64,000 nt of DNA. Source: Massilia phosphatilytica. Its GTDB lineage: Bacteria > Pseudomonadota > Gammaproteobacteria > Burkholderiales > Burkholderiaceae_D. The notes under the pieces were generated by a model. That model searched no databases. It had not been told where the DNA came from and saw only the letters and a list, made by a program, of their open reading frames with translations. Position numbers and translations under genes: made by a program. Positions within the stretch are counted from its first letter, which is position 1, and every line of letters starts with the position of its first letter. The stretch spans positions 372,001 to 436,000 of the forward strand of contig NZ_PUIP01000001.1 of the NCBI RefSeq assembly GCF_002968015.1. The letters run 5' to 3'. This document shows positions 57,354 to 64,000 of the stretch, piece by piece.

Positions 57354-57470
57354 TTACGCTCCTGAGCACTGGTTCCCCCAGTCCTTGTGGTACTTCGCAT
57401 GCCGGAGCAGGTCAACGTCGAATTCGGGAAGCGGCACCGGATGCGACAGATAACGCAGATGCGTGGGTAC
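57354..57470 (-). pseudogene. Out-of-frame C-terminal continuation of the esterase
   Basis: In the frame one base off from the annotated esterase, the minus strand continues with HLRYLSHPVPLPEFDVDLLR and HAKYHKDWGNQCSGA, then TAA at 57354-57356. Third-position GC is about 25 of 35 codons in this frame against 7 of 18 in the annotated frame downstream of 57466. A one-base insertion (or two-base deletion) near 57466-57475 would explain it, from mutation or sequencing error. Confidence 0.5.
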
Positions 57471-60400
57471 CGAACTGTCGGTCGAGCCAGTCGTAGGCGT
57501 AGTCCTGCACTTCGCGCGGGAATTCGTGGCCGCCCGGCCGCACGACCGCTTCGAACCCGTCGGCCGCGCCCCAGGCCTGCCAAACCCGCGCCATCTTCGC
57601 GTAAGCCTCGCGCACGGAGGCGACGGGGAACAGCTTGTCGGTGGCGCCGGCGAAGAACAGGGCCGGCTTCGGCGCGGCGAGGCTCGCGACGTCCGGATAG
57701 TCGAGCCAGCGCAGCAGGCCGGGATGCATCATCTGGAACGACGACGAACCGCGCAGCGTACTGCTGCCCGGGACCATCAGGCCGTCGGCCGTCGCCATCC
57801 AGTTCGATGCGATCACGGCGGAAATCGCGTCGGACAGCGCCGCGGCCTGCCACGCGCGGAAGGCGCCCATTGAAAAGCCCAGGGCCGCGACGCGTTTCCC
57901 GTCGACCTCGGCCAAGGACGCCAGGAATTGCGCCGCGCGCACGTCCTCGAGCGCCATATTGCCGGCGAGGGAACTGCCCAGGTTGAAGAAGTTGGACGCC
58001 AGCGCCTGCTGCGCCTCGCCACTCAGCGGGCCGCGGTCGCCCCAGCCGACGGCATCCGTGCACAGCACGACATAGCCGCGTGCGGCGAGCGCATCCCCGG
58101 GCCAGCGGCCGGAAAAGTGCTTGTCGGCCCAGGCCTGCGCGGACGCGTGCCGGGCCGCGTCCGCCTCGCCGAACGGCTCGATCATCTTTTCCTTGCCGAT
58201 GTCGAACTTGCCGCCATGGTCGTGCAGCATGAGCATGGCCGGATGCCTGCCGGTGGATTTAGGCACCAGCAGCAGGGCACGCACGCGGCTCAAGCCGGTG
58301 ACGTTGAACACGACCTGGCGCGCGACGTAGCTGCCGCGGTCCTGTTCGGCGATCACTGTCGGCGCGAACGGCGTGTCGTCGCGCTCCTGCAGCGTGGCCT
58401 GCCACGCCATGGCGCGGCCCCGGTCGCGCCATGCCGGCAGATCGGTGACCTGCGGTGACCACGCCAGCGGATAGCGCATCCGCGCCTTCAATGCCGGGGC
58501 GAACACCGGCATGTTATAGGCGATGCCGGGGTGTTGATAGTTCTGTGCCGGCGGCGCCAGGCTATCGTTCTCCACCTCTGGCGGCTGGGCCAGCACCCAC
58601 ATGAAGTACAGCGTCTTGGCCGCCTTGGCGCGGCTGACGACCGTCTTCGGTTCCAGCCGGCGGCCATTGACCATGCGGCCGCGCGCGATGCCCGCCTCCG
58701 AGCGGATCAGTCCTAGCCGGTACGCATCCTCGACCCGGGCCGCCAGGGCAGGGGCGATGGCCGCGGCGTCCTCCAGCTGCGTCCAGTCCACCAGCGGGTA
58801 GTACATGGCGCCGTGCGCGCCCGTGTCGAGGTTCGGATCGTAGCCCGGCATGCCTGGCACGACGGTCCTGCCGTTGTAGTCGGTCATGTAGCGCGGTTTC
58901 GCGGCGAAGCGCAGGTGGTAGGCGTCGTCCAGGATGGCGCCCATGATTTCCCGGTTCAGCGGGCCGTCGGGATAGCCTGCCAGCGCGCCCTCCGGCAGGT
59001 GCAGCAGGCGGTCCAGCGCAGCGGCGAATTCGCGCGTGTCCATCGGTGCCTGCGGATGGACGTTACCCTGCGCCTCCTCGTGGAAGGCGCCGAGCTGGAT
59101 CAGCTTCTCGAACTGGTTGCGGTAGTACGCGCCGTCGCCGGAGCGGATGTCGGCCGCGATCTCCGGGTAGATCGCGGACCAGTCGCCGGCGGCGATCGCC
59201 GCCCGCACGTCGGCCCGCAGCGCCCCGGCCACCGGTGCCGCGACCGGATCGTGCTGCGCCGCCAGGCGCGCCAGTTCGGTCACGACCATGCGCGCGTACT
59301 GCTTGGCCATCGCTTCCTTGAAATGGGTGCCATCGATCTTGTTGGCCGGATGGCCGTTGGCATAACTGCCGTCGTTGGTCTTGCCGGGCGTTTCGCCGGC
59401 CTCGATCGACATCATCATCGCGGTGACGGCCGGCGCGCCCGCCTCGTTGTAGTACTCGACGCTGCGCGCGTTCAGGTCGACCAGCGGCACGCCGGTCTCC
59501 AGGGCGACCCCGCGCATCACGTCCGGAAAGCGGCGCTTCCTGAACGAGTTTACGTAGACCGCGTTCGGCGGCTGCGCGCCGTTCACGCGCGACATCGGCG
59601 TCACCAGCACGGCGCTCATGCCGCGCGACCGGAGCGCCGGCAGGTAGACGTCGCGGATCATGGTCGCGTACGTCGCCTCGGTTGCGCCGCGGCCCCACCG
59701 TTTCGTTTCGTCCTCGCTCTCGTCGTTGTGGCCGAACTGGATCAGCACGACGTCGCCGGGGTGGCCGGCCAGCAGCAGGTCGTTGAAGCGGCCTTCGGCA
59801 TAGGCATTGCGGAAAGAGCGCCCGCCGTTGGCGTAGTTCACGACGCGCACGCGGGCCGGGTCGAACAGCTTGCCGAAGACCTGGCCCCAGCCGCTCATCG
59901 GCGCTTCCTCGAACGTGTACGACTTGACCGTGGAGTCGCCGAGCGTGAACACGGTCGGCAGGGCGCCGGGCGGCCGGCCCTCAGGCGCCACCGGCACGAT
60001 CTCCAACCCCTCGATGCCGACCGGCGTGCCGGTCCGGTTGGGTTCGAGCTCGATGTCGATGAAGTCCTGGCCGTTCACGTAGCGGTAGCGCCATTCGTGG
60101 CCGTCCACGCGCATCAGGGTCCGGTTGGGCCGCAGACCTGCCGCGTCCCAGTTGGTCGGCTTGAGCAGGCGGCTGGTCTGCATGCCCGATACCGAGACCG
60201 TGGCGTCGTCCGGCCCCGCCGTCGCGCGGACCCGGATGTCATAAGTGCCCGGAGGCACCTTGACGCGGAAGGCCATGCCGAAATGGTTGTCGCCATCGAA
60301 CGCCGGTTCCTCGATGACGGCGGCCTTGCCGGTGCAGCGGATCCCGGCGGTGTGCACTGGACGTGGCGGCTGGGCGCCGGTCTGCGCGACGAAACCCCAG

Positions 60401-60594
60401 CCGCGCGTGGTGTCGTAGACCGGGACGCCGTGGCCGCAGGTGACCGGCTGCATGTCCGGCGCCGGGCCGGCGAAGCTGAACCGCAGCGGTGCGGGCACCT
60501 GGCCGGCCCATGCTGGCGCGGCGGCCAGCGCCAGCAGTAGGAGTGAGTACGGGGAAGGTTGCATGGTCTTGTCGAATAGTCCTTGCGTTGTCAT
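57412..60594 (-). CDS. Dual esterase: SGNH rhamnogalacturonan acetylesterase fused to alpha/beta hydrolase
   Basis: A 1060-residue exported protein for polysaccharide deacetylation. After the signal peptide (about 11-30, LLLLALAAAPAWA) comes a beta-rich region (about 32-170), then an SGNH hydrolase of the CE12 rhamnogalacturonan acetylesterase type with nucleophile block FTLGDSTVKSYT (about 176-187), FGHNDE and DGTHFKEAMAKQYAR. The C-terminal third is an alpha/beta hydrolase (LMLHDHGGKFDIGKEKMI, about 797; nucleophile elbow GFSMGAFRAW, about 910; PGGHEFPREVQ). ATG 60594 overlaps the GH95 stop (ATGA); ATG 60564 is an alternative start. The last about 20 residues appear frameshifted. The two esterases probably remove acetyl or methyl groups from pectin. 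Confidence 0.85.
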   Translation of the reverse strand: MTTQGLFDKTMQPSPYSLLLLALAAAPAWAGQVPAPLRFSFAGPAPDMQPVTCGHGVPVYDTTRGWGFVAQTGAQPPRPVHTAGIRCTGKAAVIEEPAFDGDNHFGMAFRVKVPPGTYDIRVRATAGPDDATVSVSGMQTSRLLKPTNWDAAGLRPNRTLMRVDGHEWRYRYVNGQDFIDIELEPNRTGTPVGIEGLEIVPVAPEGRPPGALPTVFTLGDSTVKSYTFEEAPMSGWGQVFGKLFDPARVRVVNYANGGRSFRNAYAEGRFNDLLLAGHPGDVVLIQFGHNDESEDETKRWGRGATEATYATMIRDVYLPALRSRGMSAVLVTPMSRVNGAQPPNAVYVNSFRKRRFPDVMRGVALETGVPLVDLNARSVEYYNEAGAPAVTAMMMSIEAGETPGKTNDGSYANGHPANKIDGTHFKEAMAKQYARMVVTELARLAAQHDPVAAPVAGALRADVRAAIAAGDWSAIYPEIAADIRSGDGAYYRNQFEKLIQLGAFHEEAQGNVHPQAPMDTREFAAALDRLLHLPEGALAGYPDGPLNREIMGAILDDAYHLRFAAKPRYMTDYNGRTVVPGMPGYDPNLDTGAHGAMYYPLVDWTQLEDAAAIAPALAARVEDAYRLGLIRSEAGIARGRMVNGRRLEPKTVVSRAKAAKTLYFMWVLAQPPEVENDSLAPPAQNYQHPGIAYNMPVFAPALKARMRYPLAWSPQVTDLPAWRDRGRAMAWQATLQERDDTPFAPTVIAEQDRGSYVARQVVFNVTGLSRVRALLLVPKSTGRHPAMLMLHDHGGKFDIGKEKMIEPFGEADAARHASAQAWADKHFSGRWPGDALAARGYVVLCTDAVGWGDRGPLSGEAQQALASNFFNLGSSLAGNMALEDVRAAQFLASLAEVDGKRVAALGFSMGAFRAWQAAALSDAISAVIASNWMATADGLMVPGSSTLRGSSSFQMMHPGLLRWLDYPDVASLAAPKPALFFAGATDKLFPVASVREAYAKMARVWQAWGAADGFEAVVRPGGHEFPREVQDYAYDWLDRQFGTHASALSVASGAASRIRR

Positions 60595-63026
60595 GCGATG
60601 TCCGGGTTTGCGCGGCCGTTGCGGTCCAGCTTGACGGCCACCAGCCGGGTGCCATGGCGCAGATGTATCGTGGCGGCAGGCCGGCCGCGCAGGGAGACAC
60701 GTTGCAGGCGGCCGCCGGCCCAGTCGATGTCGAGCTCCACGTCGCCGCGGGCGCGCACGCCGCGCAGCGCACCCTCGGGCCAGGCTGCGGGCAGGGCGGG
60801 GAGCAGCCGGATCTCGCCGCCCCAGGACTGGACGATCATCTCGAGGATGCCGGCGGCGCCGCCGAAGTTGCCGTCGATCTGGAACGGCGGGTGCGCGTCG
60901 AACATGTTCGGGTAGGTCCGCGTGGGCCCGAGCAGGCCGCTGAGGATCGCATGGGCGCGGTCGCCATCGCCCATGCGGGCCCACAGCACCAGCCGCCAGG
61001 CCGTCGCCCAGCCGGTCGACTTGTCACCGCGGATGTCGAGCGACACCTTGGCCGCGTCGATCAGGGAGGGCGTGTCGCGCACGTTGATCTGTTCGCTCGG
61101 GTAGACGCCGTACAGGTGCGACACGTGGCGGTGCGCGTCCTTCTTCGCGTCCCAGTCCTCCAGCCATTCCTGCAGCTGGCCCAGCCTGCCGATCCGGTCG
61201 GCCGGCAGGCGCGCGCGCGTCGCCGCCAGGGTCGTGGCGAAGCCAGCGTCCGGATCCTTCAATGCGGCATGTGCCTGCAGGGTCCAGCCGAACAAATCCC
61301 GGATGATCTGGCGGTCCATGGCCGGTCCGGCGCACAGCGCCACGCCGGGATGGTGGTTATGCTCCGGCGACATCGAGGGCGACGTCACCAGGCCGCGGCC
61401 CTTGGGATCCTCGACCATGACGTCCACGAAGAACAGGGCGGCGCCTTTAAGCAGCGGATAGATGCGGCGCAGCCAGGCCTCGTCCGGGTGATACTCGTAG
61501 TGGTCCCACAGCGTTTTGCACATCCACGCGCCGCCCAGCGGCCACATGCCGAAATTCGGGCCGTCGATCGGCGCCGCAGCGCGCCACAGGTCGGTGTTGT
61601 GGTGGGCCACCCAGCCGCGCGCGCCGTAGTGCTTGCGCGCGGTGACGGCGCCGGTCACGGCCAGGTCTTCGATCATCCGCAGCACCGGTTCCACGCATTC
61701 GGCCAGGTTGGCGGCGTGGGCGGGCCAGTAGTTCATCTCGGTGTTGATGTTGATCGTGTACTTGCCGCCCCAGGGCGGATTGTTCCCCTCGTTCCAGCGG
61801 CCCTGCAGATTGGCCGGTTGCGAGCCGGGACGCGACGACGCCAGCAGCAGGTAGCGCGCATACTGCACGTACAGCGCGGCCAGGCCCGGATCGGGTGCGG
61901 CTTCGGAGACCGCGATGCGTTCGTGCGTGGGCCGGGTATCGACGGGGCCGCCGCAGAGCCGGATCGAGAAGCGCCGGAACAGCGCCCGGTGGGCTGCGAC
62001 GTGGTCGGCCTTCAGGCGTTCGTACGGCTTGTGCGCGGCGGCGTCGGTCCGCGCGCGCACGAGCGCGACCGGGTCGCCGCTCACGTCCGCGTAGTTCACG
62101 TAGCTGGTGGCGCACGACACGAGCAGTGTGATGGACCTGGCGCCGCGCACCCGGAGGCGGTCGCCCTCGGCGTCGACTGTGCCGTCGCTGACGGCGCGCA
62201 CGCGCACCGCGTAGCGCAGCGCGGCGGGAATGCCCTGGGCCGGCTGGTTACGGCCCTCGACCAGCAGCGCGCCGGCGCCGTCCGGACGGATCGTCAGCGT
62301 GGCCGGGCGCTTGCCGGCGTCGGGCGATTCGCGCAGGTCCCACGCGGCCCCGAGAAAGGGCGCCGGCGGCGTCTGCGTGTCGCCATACCTGACGTTGCCG
62401 GGGACGCGGTAGCCAACGTCCAGGTCCAGCGGGCCGCCTGTCGCCATCAGGCGCAGCACCACGACCTGGTCCGGTTCGCTGGCAAACGCTTCGCGCAGGT
62501 GGCGCGTGGCGCCGTCCGTGAAGCGGGTCGTTGCGAGCGCGGTATCGAGGTCGAGCGAACGCCGGTAATCGGCCATCCCCTTGACGCCCGGGAAGTCGAG
62601 CAGCAGGTCGCCCGCGGCAGCGTACGGCATCTGGCGCATGGGCTTGCCCATCATCGACGCGCTGGCGAGGTCCGCGGCTTCCTTGAACTTGTCCTGGTCG
62701 ATCAGCGCACGCACGTGCGGCAGCGCCGCCAGCGCGTCCGGATTGCTCGGGTCGTACGGGCCGCCGGCGAACAGCGTGTCCTCGTTCAGCTGCACGCGCT
62801 CCTGCGCGGCGCGGCCGAACACCATGGCGCCGAGCCGGCCGTTGCCGATCGGGAGCGCCTCGACCCAGGCGCCGGCCGGCTTGTCGTACCAGAGGCACAG
62901 GCTGTCGTGGTCGTCCCTGGTCGCGGCGACGACGGTGGCGCCGGCGAGGCCCGGCATGGCCAGCGCCAGTCCGGTCGACACCAGGAAGCTGCGCCGCGCC
63001 AGCCGGGGCGGGTGTTGTCGATTCAA
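60591..63026 (-). CDS. GH95 glycoside hydrolase (alpha-L-fucosidase/galactosidase type)
   Basis: Inverting glycosidase releasing terminal alpha-L-fucose or alpha-L-galactose from plant side chains. The 811 residues have a Tat signal (LARRSFLVSTGLALAMPGLA), an N-terminal beta domain beginning LWYDKPAGAWVEALPIGNGRLGAM (about 45-68), and an (alpha/alpha)6 barrel with the catalytic Asn pair in NINTEMNYWP (about 421-430), the general acid in PSMSPEHNHHPG (about 535), and Asp in QIDGNFGGAAG (about 716). The start is TTG 63026 with an AGGAG site seven bases upstream. It is coupled to the downstream esterase by ATGA and follows a TonB-dependent receptor gene in the same operon. Confidence 0.9.
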   Translation of the reverse strand: MNRQHPPRLARRSFLVSTGLALAMPGLAGATVVAATRDDHDSLCLWYDKPAGAWVEALPIGNGRLGAMVFGRAAQERVQLNEDTLFAGGPYDPSNPDALAALPHVRALIDQDKFKEAADLASASMMGKPMRQMPYAAAGDLLLDFPGVKGMADYRRSLDLDTALATTRFTDGATRHLREAFASEPDQVVVLRLMATGGPLDLDVGYRVPGNVRYGDTQTPPAPFLGAAWDLRESPDAGKRPATLTIRPDGAGALLVEGRNQPAQGIPAALRYAVRVRAVSDGTVDAEGDRLRVRGARSITLLVSCATSYVNYADVSGDPVALVRARTDAAAHKPYERLKADHVAAHRALFRRFSIRLCGGPVDTRPTHERIAVSEAAPDPGLAALYVQYARYLLLASSRPGSQPANLQGRWNEGNNPPWGGKYTININTEMNYWPAHAANLAECVEPVLRMIEDLAVTGAVTARKHYGARGWVAHHNTDLWRAAAPIDGPNFGMWPLGGAWMCKTLWDHYEYHPDEAWLRRIYPLLKGAALFFVDVMVEDPKGRGLVTSPSMSPEHNHHPGVALCAGPAMDRQIIRDLFGWTLQAHAALKDPDAGFATTLAATRARLPADRIGRLGQLQEWLEDWDAKKDAHRHVSHLYGVYPSEQINVRDTPSLIDAAKVSLDIRGDKSTGWATAWRLVLWARMGDGDRAHAILSGLLGPTRTYPNMFDAHPPFQIDGNFGGAAGILEMIVQSWGGEIRLLPALPAAWPEGALRGVRARGDVELDIDWAGGRLQRVSLRGRPAATIHLRHGTRLVAVKLDRNGRANPDIA

Positions 63027-63042
63027 GTGCGTCTCCTGTCGA

Positions 63043-64000
63043 CTACAAGGTACGGAAGTTCAGGCCCACCATGATGCGGCGGCCGGCATACGCATAGTCC
63101 AGCACGTTGGGCGTGCCGTCGGCGAACGGCGTCGACGAGCCCTGGCTGCTGGTGGTGGTCGCGTTCCCGAGATTGCGGCCCTCGACGAAGACCTCGACGT
63201 TCGGACGCAGCTTGTAGGCGAGCTTGGCGTCGATGAAGCGGGTGGTGTCCTTGTAGTTCGGCGATCCCGGATTGTAGGGGAACTTGGTCAGCTGGACGCC
63301 GACGGCCGGGTAGTTCTGGATCGCGGCCTGCTGGGTGCAGCCGGCGATGCAGGTGAAGTAGGAGGCCACCGCCTGCACGGCCACGCGTGCCGACAGGCGG
63401 CCGTCGTCGTACCAGAGCGCCCAGTTGTACGAGTACTTCGACTCGCGCTGCGGCGGCAGCGGGGCGCCGGTCAGCAGGTCGACCGCGTTCTCGCTGGTCG
63501 TGATGGAACGCAGCTTCGTCACGTTGGCGTCGAATCCGGTGTAGCGCAACGCCCAGGGCAGGAAGGTGAAGGCGGTCTTGGTGCCCAGTTCAAGGCCCTT
63601 GCGGGTCGTCGCGGCGCCGTTCATCCACATCGAGTAATTGAATGGAATGGTCGACAGGTCGGTGCCCGTGGCCGGGTCGACCAGCGGCGAGCCGGAAAAC
63701 AGCGGCAGGTTGTTGACGCCCTGGCTCATGGCCGGTCCGATGATGCCTTTCTGCCTGAAGACGGCGGCCGTGAACATCGTGTCCTTGTTCGGATACAGTT
63801 CGACGCTCAGGTTCTGGTTGAGGTTCTTCTGCGCCTGCAGGGACGGATTGCCGAGCGTGCCGCTGCAGCGCTGGGCCACTTCGCCATTGACGGCCAGCGT
63901 TTCGTCGTAGATGCAGGTGCCGGCGGGCAGGAGCTGCGTGATCGGCGGCCGCGCCACGGTGCGCGCGCGGCTGTAGCGCAGGACCAGCTTGTCCGGGACC
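63043..64000 (-). CDS. TonB-dependent receptor, C-terminal part
   Basis: Outer-membrane import barrel; only the last about 320 residues lie in the window, and the frame is open at the right edge. Alternating amphipathic beta-strands (NLSVELYPNKDTMFTAAVF, TRKGLELGTKTAFTF, RFIDAKLAYKLRPNVEVFVEGRNLGN) and the terminal strand RRIMVGLNFRTL ending in a hydrophobic residue are characteristic. The pair CIAGC suggests an extracellular-loop disulfide. Adjacency to GH95 and the esterase suggests it imports the released oligosaccharide. The plug domain and TonB box are outside the window. Confidence 0.9.
   Translation of the reverse strand, partial: VPDKLVLRYSRARTVARPPITQLLPAGTCIYDETLAVNGEVAQRCSGTLGNPSLQAQKNLNQNLSVELYPNKDTMFTAAVFRQKGIIGPAMSQGVNNLPLFSGSPLVDPATGTDLSTIPFNYSMWMNGAATTRKGLELGTKTAFTFLPWALRYTGFDANVTKLRSITTSENAVDLLTGAPLPPQRESKYSYNWALWYDDGRLSARVAVQAVASYFTCIAGCTQQAAIQNYPAVGVQLTKFPYNPGSPNYKDTTRFIDAKLAYKLRPNVEVFVEGRNLGNATTTSSQGSSTPFADGTPNVLDYAYAGRRIMVGLNFRTL

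Noticed and set aside
60489..63074. 861-residue plus-strand open frame
   Set aside because: Antisense to the GH95 gene, which has a signal peptide and catalytic motifs.

Overview
The window is a high-GC betaproteobacterial chromosome segment, most likely from Oxalobacteraceae (Massilia/Telluria group). The clues are the earP-efp pair with Arg32 in EF-P, PEP-CTERM proteins, the yceD-rpmF-plsX-fabHDG-acpP-fabF and rpoE-rseA-mucD-lepA-lepB-rnc-era-recO-pdxJ-acpS runs, arrays of identical tRNA genes and a pectin-type degradation locus at the right end. Most of the window is housekeeping. The assignment comes from gene content and protein features only; no database search was possible.

Layout. 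1-1885: 3' end of gltX, then eight tRNA genes (three Ala-GGC, five Glu-TTC) closed by a terminator. 1898-3700: earP and efp. 3717-10466: an efp terminator, a 13-bp tandem repeat, a Tat-exported amidase, an MFS exporter, a pseudokinase/PEGA protein with a TssQ-like lipoprotein, dbpA and a small unknown protein. 10506-17205 (minus): initiator tRNA-Met, a methyltransferase, a small zinc-ribbon protein and sbcDC. 17343-24797: ycaQ, a hemerythrin-like protein, a DUF349 protein with moaE and crcB in overlapping series, a YiaA-type protein and a CLC-F-like antiporter. 24841-30930: clpB with a heat-shock promoter, two tandem PEP-CTERM paralogues, and aceA. 30974-35340: a REP-like repeat cluster, rlmJ, an EAL/HDOD protein, a tetrapyrrole-methylase-family protein and maf. 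35388-41946: the fatty-acid and phospholipid synthesis cluster. 42043-46388: sigma-E module and a putative metalloprotein. 46676-56416: lepA, lepB, a DUF4845 protein, rnc, era, recO, pdxJ, acpS, uvrC, pgsA. 56435-57212: five identical tRNA-Gly genes and tRNA-Cys. 57354-64000 (minus): TonB-dependent receptor (partial), GH95 enzyme and a two-domain esterase.

The signals most worth a second look are regulatory. A near-perfect LexA box lies in the sbcDC/ycaQ divergent region and overlaps a good sbcD promoter, which puts two repair functions under likely SOS control. An FNR-type half-palindrome sits at exactly -41.5 from a predicted start upstream of the hemerythrin-like gene. Two unrelated fluoride exporters (CrcB and a CLC-F-type antiporter) lie within about 2 kb. 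Other points are a soluble RseA with no RseB, a terminator and REP-like palindrome inside the tRNA array, an orphan pseudokinase plus T6SS-type lipoprotein, and a probable C-terminal frameshift in the esterase. I found no CRISPR array, prophage, transposase gene or obvious defence island.
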